This document shows positions 15,983-24,232 of a stretch of 64,000 nucleotides of DNA, in pieces. Origin of the DNA: an uncultured bacterium. Its GTDB lineage: Bacteria; Elusimicrobiota; Elusimicrobia; Elusimicrobiales; Elusimicrobiaceae. Under the pieces are notes generated by a model, which saw only the letters and a program-made list of their open reading frames with translations, searched no databases and was not told the DNA's origin. The stretch covers positions 1 through 64,000 of the forward strand of contig CASFXV010000004.1 of the NCBI GenBank assembly GCA_949298795.1, in the 5' to 3' direction. Position 1 is the stretch's first letter. Every line of letters begins with the position of its first letter. The translations under genes and the position numbers were made by a program.

Positions 15983-16552
15983 TTAGCCGTTAAAGCGGCT
16001 CATGGTTTTTTCCAGCCCGTCGGCAAGCCAGCTTTCCACCGCATCCGCCGCTTTACAAAGCGCCGGGGAGAGCGCGTCCATATCCGCCCGGGAAAAGCGC
16101 GACAGCACAAAAGCCGCCGTATCAAACGCCGCAGGCTTGGGCCCAATACCCACCCGCAGGCGGGCGATATTTTGGGTGCCCATCAGCTCAATAATGTTTT
16201 TCATTCCCTTTTGCCCGCCGGCCGAACCGGACGCGCGCATGCGGATATGCCCCAAATCAAGCGATAAATCATCAAAACAAACCAGCATATTTTGGGCGGG
16301 AACTTTAAAAAACCGGGCCAGACTAGACACCATCCGGCCCGATTCATTCATATAAGTAAGCGGTTTGGCAAATAAAACGTCTTTGCCTTGCAAACATACT
16401 TTGGCGTATTCTCCCAGGTTTTGCCAGGCTTTGCAGTCTGCCCCGTGGCGGCGGATTAATTCATCCAGTACCATAAACCCGGCATTATGCCTGGTTTGCC
16501 GGTACTCCGCCCCGGGGTTGCCCAGCCCGGCAACTAGGAAGAGTTCCGCCAT
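15983..16552 (-). CDS. pth: Peptidyl-tRNA hydrolase
   Basis: The 189-residue protein releases tRNAs from stalled peptidyl-tRNA. The family signature GLGNPGAEYRQTRHNAGFMVLD lies at residues 9-30 and includes the catalytic His. KPLTYMNESGRMV near 65-77 and FDDLSLDLGHIRMRASGSAGGQKGMKN near 92-118 carry the conserved Asp and Asn. It starts one base after the rplY stop. The glmU-prs-rplY-pth order is a common bacterial arrangement. Confidence 0.98.
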   Translation of the reverse strand: MAELFLVAGLGNPGAEYRQTRHNAGFMVLDELIRRHGADCKAWQNLGEYAKVCLQGKDVLFAKPLTYMNESGRMVSSLARFFKVPAQNMLVCFDDLSLDLGHIRMRASGSAGGQKGMKNIIELMGTQNIARLRVGIGPKPAAFDTAAFVLSRFSRADMDALSPALCKAADAVESWLADGLEKTMSRFNG

Positions 16553-16553
16553 G

Positions 16554-17222
16554 TTATTTCTTCTCTTCGGCGTTTTTGGTCAGGTTGCCGTCCTCGTCTT
16601 TTTTGCCCTTGGTGGAAGAGCTTTCCGGCTCAGCGGCGGCATCAGCAGCCGGGGCGGGGGCTTCTTCCTCTTTCGGAATCATCAAGTGAGCCACAGGGGC
16701 TTGCGGATCGGTTACCAATTCTACGCCTTTGGGCAGTTTAATATCGCCCGCTACAATGCCTTTGTTGATGGTCATGGGGGTCATGTCCACTTCAATTTCA
16801 TGCGGAATGGCGCTGACCAAGGCTTTGACTTCAATTTCGCGCAAAATGTGTTCCACCAAAGCGCCGTAGCTTTTCACGTCGGCGGCTTCGCCAATCAATT
16901 TAACCGGCACAACAACGTTCATCTTGTCGGTCAAGGATACGCGCTGGAAATCAATATGAATAGGGGAGTCTTTCACCACGTGGTATTGGATTTCTTTTAC
17001 CAATACTTGTTCTTTGCCGTTAGGCAAGGCAACTTCTACAATGGTGTTTTTACCGGCTTTAATGATTTTTTCCACATCTTTCAAGCTTACGGTAATGCTA
17101 ATAGGTTCTTTATGGCTGCCATAAATGACGCCGGGTACATTCTTTTCCGCCCGGATTTTAGACAAAGCACCTTTTACGCCGATGCCTTCTCTTAAAGAGG
17201 CGGTTACATTCAATTCTTCCAT
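16554..17222 (-). CDS. rplY: 50S ribosomal protein L25/CTC family
   Basis: The 222-residue protein has the N-terminal L25 domain that binds 5S rRNA (about 1-95), with VPGVIYGSHKEPISITV and the KEQVLVKEIQYHVVKD strand. The TL5/CTC C-terminal beta domain follows (about 96-185). It ends in an Ala/Glu/Lys-rich low-complexity tail. AGGAGA sits 7 bases before the ATG. CTC forms are linked to stress response in some bacteria; no stress promoter is visible here. Confidence 0.96.
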   Translation of the reverse strand: MEELNVTASLREGIGVKGALSKIRAEKNVPGVIYGSHKEPISITVSLKDVEKIIKAGKNTIVEVALPNGKEQVLVKEIQYHVVKDSPIHIDFQRVSLTDKMNVVVPVKLIGEAADVKSYGALVEHILREIEVKALVSAIPHEIEVDMTPMTINKGIVAGDIKLPKGVELVTDPQAPVAHLMIPKEEEAPAPAADAAAEPESSSTKGKKDEDGNLTKNAEEKK

Positions 17223-17254
17223 TTTTATTTCTCCTGTATTTCCACTAAGTGAAA

Positions 17255-18199
17255 TTAGTTAAACATATCGCTGATTGAGCGTCCGTCATGGTTGCGCTTA
17301 ATGGCGTCCGCCAATAAATACGAAACGGACAAAACGTCCACCTTCGGCCCTAAGTCCCGAATGGGCAAAGAGTCCGAAATAATCAGCTTTTGAATATCGG
17401 ATTTGTTAATTTTGTCCAAAGCGTTTCTGGACAATAACCCGTGGGTGCACGCGGCGTAAATTTCCCGCGCGCCCCGTTCTTTGATTTTTTGGGCCACGGT
17501 GGTGAGGGTGCCGGCCGTGTCCACGATATCATCAAAAATAATGGCTATTTTGTCTTTTACGTCCCCAATAACGTTATACACCACCGCTTCATTGGCTTTC
17601 GGGCGGCGTTTATCAATAATCACCAGCCCCGCGTCCAACCGGGCGGCAAATTTGCGGGCGCGTTCCACGCCGCCCACATCGGGGGAAACCACTACGATAT
17701 CGGAATGATTTAAGTGGTCAAAATAGTCCAAAAATACTTTGCGCGCGCGCAGGTGGTCCACCGGGATATCAAAAAACCCCTGGATTTGCCCCGCGTGCAG
17801 GTCCACCGTCATAATGCGGTCCGCGCCGGCTTCGGTAATCAAATTGCTGGCCAGCTTGGCGGTAATCGGCACGCGCGGGGAAGCTTTTCGGTCCGCCCGG
17901 GCGTAGCCGAAATACGGGATAACCGCCGTAATTTTACCCGCGCTGGCGCGTTTAAAAGCGTCTATCATAATTAAAAGTTCCATCAAATTTTCATTGACGG
18001 GAGGGCAAGTGGGCTGGATAATATAGCAGTCATGCGCGCGGACGCTTTCCAAAATTTGTACGTCAATTTCGCCGTCGGCAAACTTTTCCACGCGCAATTT
18101 GCCTAATTCCATATTCAGGTGTTCGCAAATTTTGCGGGCCAACGCCGGGTTGGCGTTGCCGGTAAAAATTCTCAAATCGCCGTTTACGCTTTTAGTCAT
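17255..18199 (-). CDS. prs: Ribose-phosphate pyrophosphokinase
   Basis: The 314-residue enzyme makes PRPP from ribose 5-phosphate and ATP for nucleotide, His and Trp synthesis. It shows class I landmarks: FADGEIDVQILESVRAHDCYIIQ near residues 40-62, PYFGYARADRK near 95-105, the DLHAGQIQGFF metal site near 128-138, and the PRPP loop IIFDDIVDTAGT near 215-226. The ATG lies inside the end of glmU (8-base overlap), with AAGG upstream. Confidence 0.98.
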   Translation of the reverse strand: MTKSVNGDLRIFTGNANPALARKICEHLNMELGKLRVEKFADGEIDVQILESVRAHDCYIIQPTCPPVNENLMELLIMIDAFKRASAGKITAVIPYFGYARADRKASPRVPITAKLASNLITEAGADRIMTVDLHAGQIQGFFDIPVDHLRARKVFLDYFDHLNHSDIVVVSPDVGGVERARKFAARLDAGLVIIDKRRPKANEAVVYNVIGDVKDKIAIIFDDIVDTAGTLTTVAQKIKERGAREIYAACTHGLLSRNALDKINKSDIQKLIISDSLPIRDLGPKVDVLSVSYLLADAIKRNHDGRSISDMFN

Positions 18200-19592
18200 G
18201 TTTGATACCTTTTTTCTCCAAAACTACCTGGCGCGAACGGGCTATTGCCAAAGACTCCTGCGGCACCAACTTGGTAATGGTTGACCCCGCGCCGATTTTT
18301 GCATAATTTTCCACCGTTACCGGTGCCACAAAATTGACGTTGGACCCTATAAATACATGGTCCCCTATTACGGTTTTATGTTTGTTTTTGCCGTCATAAT
18401 TGCAGGTGATGGTCCCCGCCCCTACGTTTACGCCGGCGCCCATTTCCGTATCCCCAATATAGCTTAAATGGTTCACTTTGGAGCCTTCCCCAATAACGGA
18501 TTTTTTGATTTCGGAAAAATTGCCCACTTTGGCGCCTTTCTTAAGCACGCTTTGCGGACGCAAATGCGCATAGGGCCCCAGCTGGCATTGTTCCTCTACG
18601 GTGGAGTCCTCTATATACGTCCCCATTTTAAGGGTGACATTATCCCCTATGGTAGAATCTTTAATAAACACATTGCCTTCCAGCATGCAGTTTTTGCCAA
18701 TCACCGTTTTGCCGCAAATATAGCAGCCGGGGCAAATAAAACTGTCCGCCCCTATCTGGGCCTGCGCGTCAATAAATACAGCCTGCGGGTTGGGAATCGT
18801 AACGCCCTCGTCCATCAACCGGCGCGCCACGCGCCCGCGCATAATCAGCTCCGCTTGGGAAAGCTGCAACTTGCTGTTTACGCCAAGGGCTTGTTCATAA
18901 TCTTCGCTGCCGTACACCAGCACGGGATGTTTTTGGGCTTTAATATAAGATAAAGTATCCGTCAGGTAATATTCGTGCTTGGGGCCTTGCGGGGTAAGTG
19001 CTTGCAAGGCTTTGTCTAAATGGGAAAATTTAAAAATATACATGCCGCTGTTAATTTCATGAATTAACAAGGTTTTTTCATCTGCGTCGCTGTGTTCTAC
19101 AATTTTTTCAAAAGTGCCGTCTCCGGCGCGCACTACACGCCCGTAACCGGAAGGATCCGGCACGCTGACGGCCAATAACATGGCACCGGCCTCATTGTCT
19201 TGGAAAGCGCTGTACATTTGTTCCAACGTTTGCGCTTCCACTAAAGGTGTGTCCCCGTTAAGCACCATGACGTCTTCAAAACGTTTCAGTAAAGGCAAGG
19301 CGGCTTTTACGGCAGAACCGGAACCGGACAAATCTGTCTGTTCCACAAACACCAAGGGGGCTTTAACACCCCATTGGGGCAGCCCTTCTTTCACCGCTTC
19401 TTCCATTTTCTTGGCCTCATGACCGACAACAAGGCCAATGGCGGCCGGGTTCAACGCCTGGGCCGCTTGCAAAATATGCGCTATAATGGGAAGCCCGCAA
19501 ACCGGATGTAAGGGTTTGGGGAGAGGGGATTTCATCCTAGTGCCTTTGCCGGCCGCTAAGATGAGAACACACAGATTTTTTTTGGCTACCAT
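18192..19592 (-). CDS. glmU: Bifunctional GlcNAc-1-P uridyltransferase / GlcN-1-P acetyltransferase
   Basis: The 466-residue enzyme makes UDP-GlcNAc for peptidoglycan and LPS. The N-terminal pyrophosphorylase carries LAAGKGTRMKSPLPKPLH at residues 11-28 and VLNGDTPLV near 103. The C-terminal left-handed beta-helix (about 255-450) has hexapeptide repeats and GNFSEIKKSVIGEGSKVNHLSYIGD, which includes acetyl-CoA site residues. Tandem TATAAT-like boxes at about 19640-19660 suggest a normal leadered promoter about 45-60 bases upstream. Confidence 0.98.
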   Translation of the reverse strand: MVAKKNLCVLILAAGKGTRMKSPLPKPLHPVCGLPIIAHILQAAQALNPAAIGLVVGHEAKKMEEAVKEGLPQWGVKAPLVFVEQTDLSGSGSAVKAALPLLKRFEDVMVLNGDTPLVEAQTLEQMYSAFQDNEAGAMLLAVSVPDPSGYGRVVRAGDGTFEKIVEHSDADEKTLLIHEINSGMYIFKFSHLDKALQALTPQGPKHEYYLTDTLSYIKAQKHPVLVYGSEDYEQALGVNSKLQLSQAELIMRGRVARRLMDEGVTIPNPQAVFIDAQAQIGADSFICPGCYICGKTVIGKNCMLEGNVFIKDSTIGDNVTLKMGTYIEDSTVEEQCQLGPYAHLRPQSVLKKGAKVGNFSEIKKSVIGEGSKVNHLSYIGDTEMGAGVNVGAGTITCNYDGKNKHKTVIGDHVFIGSNVNFVAPVTVENYAKIGAGSTITKLVPQESLAIARSRQVVLEKKGIKHD

Positions 19593-19760
19593 TTTGTTTA
19601 ACTCTTGCCTAAAAAGAATCTAACTTGTTAACTAACAAATTATATTAATATTATACCAAAAACAAAAAACGCCGCCAACTGCAAGGGTTTGGTATTTCCT
19701 GCCTAGGCGAAGCATTACCTATATTGTAGCATTAAAATACAATACCCGTTTAGCCCGCTG

Positions 19761-20999
19761 TTACGGCCGGCTGATATACCGCCCGCGGCAAATACCCGCT
19801 TGGGCTTGCTCTATTTCCGCCGTTACCAATCCTTTGGCCCCCTCCGGCGCGCCGCACAGCAACACCTGCTGAAAATTAGAGGTAACGCCTTTTACCTGCC
19901 CCTCATGCCATGTTTCTATAAACACTTCCTGGCGAGTTCCTATTAAAGAGGCGGCTTCGTCCGCGCGGAGCTGTTTATCCAGTTCCCGCAGTTTGTCCGC
20001 GCGGCGTTTGATTTCTTCATGCGGCAGCTGCGGCAGCAGGGCCGCTTTGGTCTTAGGACGGGGAGAATAACTAAATACATGAAGCCCCGCCAAACGCAGG
20101 TCTTTAATAAAAGAAAAAGTTTCTTCAAAGTCCGCTTCGGTTTCCGTGGGGAATCCGGCAATCACGTCCGCAAATACAGCTATGCCCGGCACGCGGGAGC
20201 GGAGAAGCGCCACCTTAGCCCGGTAGGCAAGCGTATCATAATGGCGGTTCATGTCTTTAAGCACTTTATCGCACCCCGCCTGCAGCGGCAGGTGGAAATA
20301 ATTGCAAAACCGGTCCGGCCGGGAAGACATACAGTCTACAACGCCATCGGTTACCGTTTGTAATTCTATAGAGGAAAACCTCACCCGGAACCGCCCCGGC
20401 ATTTGGGCTATTTGGCGGCATAAAGCGGCTAAGTCCGCCCCGGTTTGGGGGCAAAGATAATTGCCTATATTAATGCCGGTAAGGACAATTTCCGCAAAGC
20501 CTTTTTGCTCCAGGGCAGCGATTTCCTGCAATACGTCCGCCGCGGGTTTGGAGCGTTTGTCCGGCCGGGCAAAAGGCACAATGCAATAAGAGCAAAAACA
20601 ATCGCACCCGTCCTGTATTTTGATAAAAGCGCGGCTGTGGCCTTCATGTCCGGAAACCGTCCAGCATAAATCTTGCGTTCCAAACAGGGCTTTGCCCAAA
20701 TCATACTTGCCCACAATTTGCGCTTGGGGAAAAGTTTGGCGGATATGTTCCTGATGCGCCGCCGCGTAGCAGCCCGTAAGCACCAGCCGCGCGGACGGGT
20801 TGCGGCGTAAAATTTGGCGGATTTGTTTTTCCACGTCTTTATCCGCCTGGTGGGTAACGGTACAGGTGTTTAAGAGGCAGAGGTCCGCCTCCTCAAAAAG
20901 AGGGGTTTGCTGCCAGCCGTGACGGCGGCAATTTTCCAGCAAAGCCTGGCTTTCCACCTGGTTCACGCGGCAGCCAAACGTTTTAATAAAAAATTTCAT
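19761..20999 (-). CDS. mtaB: MtaB-type tRNA methylthiotransferase
   Basis: The 412-residue radical SAM enzyme is of the MiaB family and the MtaB (YqeV) group, which makes ms2t6A at position 37 of tRNA. The N-terminal UPF0004 domain has FGCRVNQVES (Cys 9), NTCTVT (Cys 44 region) and LTGCYA. The radical SAM cluster motif is GCDCFCSYCIVP near residues 131-142. The TRAM region is at the C-terminus. The post-cluster segment reads FARPDKRSKP where many homologues have RGRERSRP. It overlaps rsmE by 4 bases (ATGA). Confidence 0.93.
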   Translation of the reverse strand: MKFFIKTFGCRVNQVESQALLENCRRHGWQQTPLFEEADLCLLNTCTVTHQADKDVEKQIRQILRRNPSARLVLTGCYAAAHQEHIRQTFPQAQIVGKYDLGKALFGTQDLCWTVSGHEGHSRAFIKIQDGCDCFCSYCIVPFARPDKRSKPAADVLQEIAALEQKGFAEIVLTGINIGNYLCPQTGADLAALCRQIAQMPGRFRVRFSSIELQTVTDGVVDCMSSRPDRFCNYFHLPLQAGCDKVLKDMNRHYDTLAYRAKVALLRSRVPGIAVFADVIAGFPTETEADFEETFSFIKDLRLAGLHVFSYSPRPKTKAALLPQLPHEEIKRRADKLRELDKQLRADEAASLIGTRQEVFIETWHEGQVKGVTSNFQQVLLCGAPEGAKGLVTAEIEQAQAGICRGRYISRP

Positions 21000-21691
21000 A
21001 AGATTTTAGCCGCTGAGGCAATACAGGCGGTTTCTGCCCGCAAAATATTAACCCCCAGCGTAACGGGAAGCACGCCGTATTGGGCGGCAATCACAATTTC
21101 TTCATCCGTCCAGCCGCCGGCGGGCCCTACATACACGCGCAGCCGTTTGGGGCGTACAAGGCTGTCCAACCCCCAAGCCACAGTATGGGATTCTTCCGCT
21201 TCATAGGTAATTAAAGAAGGGATTTTGTCCTGCACGGCAGTTAAAAAGGAAACCGGCTCCTGGATTTCCGGCAGGCGGGGCGTATCGCACTGTTTGCAGG
21301 CGCTGAGCATAATTTGCCGCCAGCGGGAATATTTATCTTCCCATTTGCGCATTACATCATACTCACTGCGGGCGGTGGCAATGGGGCAAAAGGCCGCCAC
21401 GCCCAATTGGGTGCATTTATCCAGCACGTCCTCCAGCCCGGTGCGGGAGTTAGGCGCAAAATAAAGTTCCAGCTCTACCGGGGGCAGCCGAAGCGGCACT
21501 TTTTTAATTAAAGACCCTCTTATAAATTTTTTTTGTATCCGCTCTATCCGCCCCGTAAATTGAAGCCCTTTGCCGTTAAATACGGTGATTTCGTCCCCTT
21601 CTTTATGGCGCGCGACAGCCGCCACGTGATGGGCTTCCTCCTCTGTAATAAAAAATTCGGTTTCTTTGATATCGGCAAAATATTGGCTCAT
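20996..21691 (-). CDS. rsmE: 16S rRNA m3U1498 methyltransferase
   Basis: The 231-residue SPOUT enzyme has an N-terminal PUA-like domain (EEEAHHVAAVARHKEGDEITVFNGKG, residues 17-42). The C-terminal knotted methyltransferase carries KCTQLGVAAFCPIATARS, a GPAGGWTDEE loop where the family has GPEGGF, and the final LGVNILRAETACIASA. TAAAAT lies 6 bases before the ATG and no SD is seen, so rsmE-mtaB is probably a leaderless dicistronic mRNA. Confidence 0.95.
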   Translation of the reverse strand: MSQYFADIKETEFFITEEEAHHVAAVARHKEGDEITVFNGKGLQFTGRIERIQKKFIRGSLIKKVPLRLPPVELELYFAPNSRTGLEDVLDKCTQLGVAAFCPIATARSEYDVMRKWEDKYSRWRQIMLSACKQCDTPRLPEIQEPVSFLTAVQDKIPSLITYEAEESHTVAWGLDSLVRPKRLRVYVGPAGGWTDEEIVIAAQYGVLPVTLGVNILRAETACIASAAKIL

Positions 21692-21697
21692 AATTTT

Positions 21698-21703
21698 ATT
21701 TTA
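21698..21703 (-). promoter_or_regulatory. Leaderless-type -10 box for rsmE
   Basis: TAAAAT on the minus strand is 6 bases before the ATG at 21691. Confidence 0.55.
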
Positions 21704-21738
21704 ATAAACTTTACGCCCCTGTACCAGCCATACCCAAA

Positions 21739-21765
21739 CAAAAACCCGGAGCGCTGGGCCCCGGG
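21739..21765 (-). terminator. Probable terminator of dnaJ
   Basis: CCCGG and CCGGG pair around a GC-rich loop that contains AGCGCT. The minus-strand exit is TTTTTG. Confidence 0.65.
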
Positions 21766-21785
21766 CTGTTGTTAACCAATGTCAC

Positions 21786-22895
21786 TTACGAAAACAACTC
21801 TTGAAAGAAACTCTTTTTGCCGCCGGTTTCCTTAGCCAGCTGTTCCAAAAGTTCTTTCTGTTTGGCTGTGGGTTTTTTAATCACTTCTATCTTTACGTTT
21901 ACCAACAAATCTCCAAAGCCTTTTTTGCCCAGGCGCGGCATGCCGTTGCCCTGCATTTTAAGCACTTCCCCAAATTGGGTTCCTTTGGGGATATCCACTT
22001 CCAATTCTTTGCCTTCAATGGTGGGCACTTTAATGCTTCCGCCCAAAACGGCCTGCGGATACGTAATGGGCGCGTCTATGATTAAATCATCGCCTTCCCG
22101 GCGGAAAATTTTATGCGGTTTTACACGCACCTCTACATACAAATCCCCAAAACCGCCGCCGTTGGTGCCAATATTGCCGCCGTTTGCCACACGAAGCGTA
22201 ATACCCGTGCGTACGCCGGAAGGAATTTTAACCGTCAGCTTCTCTTTCACCCGCTCCGCTCCGCTGCCGTGGCATTTTAAGCAGGGTTTTTCTATCACGG
22301 TGCCGGTGCCGTTGCAATCCGGGCAGGTTTGCCGCATGGAAATAAAACCCTGAGAATAGGTTACCGTACCGCTGCCCCCGCAGGAACGGCAGGTTTTGCG
22401 CGCGCTTCCTTCCTGTGCGCCGGTACCGTGGCAGACGGAGCAAGTGTCTAAGCGGGTGTAGGAAACTTCTTCCTCTTTGCCGCTAAAGGCTTCCTCTAAA
22501 GAAACTTCTACGTCCACCTTTAAATCTTCCCCGCGCTGGGCCCGGGGCTTGCCCGCACGGCGGCCGAAACCGCCGCCGAAAATATCCCCAAACACGGAAC
22601 CGAAAATATCGTTAATGTCGGCAAAGCCGCCGGCGTTAAAGCCGTTAAACCCGCCAGCGCCGGAAACCCCCTCGTGACCGTATTGGTCATACATCTGGCG
22701 TTTTTGCGGATCAGACAAAACGGAAAAAGCCTCATTTACTTTTTTAAATTGTTCTTCCGCTTGTTTATCGCCGGGGTTGCGGTCCGGGTGGTATTTCATG
22801 GCCTGGCGGCGGAAGGCGGATTTTATTTCCACTTCCGTTGCCGTTCTTTCTACATTTAAAATTTTATAGTAATCTTCTTTCATAGCGGTAGGCAT
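21786..22895 (-). CDS. dnaJ: Chaperone DnaJ
   Basis: The 369-residue type I J protein stimulates DnaK ATPase. The J domain spans about 8-72 with YHPDRN. A Gly/Phe-rich linker follows (about 75-120). The zinc domain has four CxxCxGxG repeats: CSVCHGTG, CRSCGGSG, CPDCNGTG and CLKCHGSG. The C-terminal substrate-binding part ends the protein. AAGAAGG precedes the ATG at 22895 by 10 bases; the ATG at 22883 is a possible alternative. It is detached from hrcA-grpE-dnaK by two genes, and no CIRCE is visible upstream. Confidence 0.97.
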   Translation of the reverse strand: MPTAMKEDYYKILNVERTATEVEIKSAFRRQAMKYHPDRNPGDKQAEEQFKKVNEAFSVLSDPQKRQMYDQYGHEGVSGAGGFNGFNAGGFADINDIFGSVFGDIFGGGFGRRAGKPRAQRGEDLKVDVEVSLEEAFSGKEEEVSYTRLDTCSVCHGTGAQEGSARKTCRSCGGSGTVTYSQGFISMRQTCPDCNGTGTVIEKPCLKCHGSGAERVKEKLTVKIPSGVRTGITLRVANGGNIGTNGGGFGDLYVEVRVKPHKIFRREGDDLIIDAPITYPQAVLGGSIKVPTIEGKELEVDIPKGTQFGEVLKMQGNGMPRLGKKGFGDLLVNVKIEVIKKPTAKQKELLEQLAKETGGKKSFFQELFS

Positions 22896-22976
22896 ACAGT
22901 AAAAACCTTCTTATGTATATTTTATGAAATTTAGCCTCCTCCTGCACGCATTGCTGCGCTGGCATAACGAGTTTGT

Positions 22977-22982
22977 TATAAT
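22977..22982 (+). promoter_or_regulatory. Leaderless-type -10 box for the YdeI-like gene
   Basis: TATAAT is 6 bases before the ATG at 22989. Confidence 0.65.
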
Positions 22983-22988
22983 ACCGTT

Positions 22989-23558
22989 ATGCCTCCCATT
23001 ACGGAAACTTTTTATCCCCATACAAGAGAAGACTGGCGTTTATGGCTTAGCCAAAATCATCAAAATAAAAAGGAGATTTGGCTTCTCTACCCATATAAAG
23101 ACACCGGCCTGCCCGGCATCGCCTACGCTGACGCTGTGCAAGAAGCGATTTGTTTTGGTTGGATTGACGGGCAGAGATGCAAGTTTGACGAAAAATTTTC
23201 CTGCCAACGCTGGACGCCTCGTTCTGCTGTTAGTTCTTGGAGTGAATTAAATAAACATCTTGCCCGTTTGGCGCTAAATAAAGGGATGATGACCCCGGCC
23301 GGGTTAAAAACGCTGCCGGATTTAAACCCTAATTCCTTTGCTATTCCGCCCCTTCTGTTACAAGAACTTAAAAAAGATACGCGGGTTTGGAAGCACTTTT
23401 GTGCATTTCCTGCGTATTACCAGCACATACGCCTGGATTACATTATCCGCCGTATGAACCGCCCCGCGCTATACAAAAAAACGCTGGAGCATTTTATGCA
23501 ACAAACCCGGGCCGGGAAGCGATACGGCCCTTTCAAAGACAGTCCGGATATATATTAA
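22989..23558 (+). CDS. YdeI/OmpD-associated (OmdA) family protein
   Basis: The 189-residue protein has the landmarks of the YdeI/OmdA family: WRLWLSQNHQNKKEIWLLYPYK near residues 15-36, then YADAVQEAICFGWIDGQ near 46-62, and RWTPR with SAVSSWSELNKHLA after it. A conserved helical C-terminal half ends in Lys/Arg-rich residues. Members have been linked to bacteriocin protection or stress tolerance, but the biochemical role is unclear. It is an isolated plus-strand gene between dnaJ and the pilin gene. Confidence 0.85.
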   Translation: MPPITETFYPHTREDWRLWLSQNHQNKKEIWLLYPYKDTGLPGIAYADAVQEAICFGWIDGQRCKFDEKFSCQRWTPRSAVSSWSELNKHLARLALNKGMMTPAGLKTLPDLNPNSFAIPPLLLQELKKDTRVWKHFCAFPAYYQHIRLDYIIRRMNRPALYKKTLEHFMQQTRAGKRYGPFKDSPDIY

Positions 23559-23613
23559 TCACATACCTAAAACACTTGCCAAGCAGCAGGCTGAATCCCC
23601 CTTCCCTGAAAAT

Positions 23614-23638
23614 AAAAAACCCCGCTTTTTAAGCGGGG
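23614..23638 (-). terminator. Terminator of the pilin gene
   Basis: CCCCGCTT and AAGCGGGG form an 8-bp stem with a TTT loop and a T6 exit on the minus strand. Confidence 0.9.
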
Positions 23639-23660
23639 CCACAAACAAATAAAATGAATT

Positions 23661-24143
23661 TTACTCCTCAAGCATTAAACAAAAGTCTCTGCCTTCTTGG
23701 GTAAGGCCTTGGCATTCCCGCAAGCCAGGGTGGGCGGATTGGTCCAGCCAAATTGAATAGAAGAAATTTGCATTGGGAGTACAGGCCGACCATGTGGTGG
23801 CACCCGGACAATGATATATTCTCATAAACAACGCATTTGGGTCCGTTACAATATTTGAACCGCTTATATTATCAATATAAAAGAAATTGTCACACTTCAA
23901 CACGTCCTTACCCGTACAAGAACCTTGGAAATCATAGTCTAAATTGTCCGTATTGGCTACATAATGATTATTAGCTAAAAAATAAATCTCATGCGCTTTT
24001 TTTAAATTTTCCGCTACTTGCAAAGCATTGGAAAAACGCGCCCGAAGCACAGCCTTTTCATACTGCGGAATGGCAATAGAAGCTAAAATGCCAATAATTA
24101 AAACCACTACCAATAATTCTATTAATGTAAAACCTTGTTTCAT
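23661..24143 (-). CDS. Type IV pilin-like (PilE-type) prepilin
   Basis: The 160-residue protein has a very short leader, MKQG, then FTLIELLVVVLIIGILASIA with the invariant Glu5. This is a class IVa prepilin signature, cut by PilD between Gly and Phe. The hydrophobic helix continues into a globular part with six Cys, including a C-terminal pair that could form the D-loop disulphide. GGAGGA precedes the ATG and TACAAT lies at 24163-24168. It stands alone without assembly genes, so it could be a major pilin, a minor pilin or a pseudopilin. Orphan pilin-like genes are common in Elusimicrobium. Confidence 0.92.
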   Translation of the reverse strand: MKQGFTLIELLVVVLIIGILASIAIPQYEKAVLRARFSNALQVAENLKKAHEIYFLANNHYVANTDNLDYDFQGSCTGKDVLKCDNFFYIDNISGSNIVTDPNALFMRIYHCPGATTWSACTPNANFFYSIWLDQSAHPGLRECQGLTQEGRDFCLMLEE

Positions 24144-24171
24144 AATTCCTCCAATACCCGTTATTGTACAA

Positions 24172-24208
24172 TAAAAAAATAAAAAGGGGGCAGGTTTTTA
24201 CCTGCCCC
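24172..24208 (-). terminator. Terminator of hrcA-grpE-dnaK
   Basis: GGGGCAGGT and ACCTGCCCC form a 9-bp stem around a 4-base loop, followed on the minus strand by C, T5, A and a long T tract. Confidence 0.93.
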
Positions 24209-24232
24209 TCTAATCATTTGGGTTGCCTTAAA

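Noticed and set aside
16970-16985. CACGTG within rplY, and CACGTG elsewhere in genes, as further parS sites
   Set aside because: The flanks do not match TTTTCACGTGRAAA; these are ordinary coding hexamers.
19680-19735. Hairpin GGTATTTCCTGCC...GGCGAAGCATTACC after mtaB as a terminator
   Set aside because: Several mismatches and no T-run on either strand; not strong enough to call.
23105-23560. YdeI-like gene as part of a toxin or bacteriocin system
   Set aside because: The family name recalls bacteriocin protection, but no bacteriocin, transporter or immunity gene is near it.
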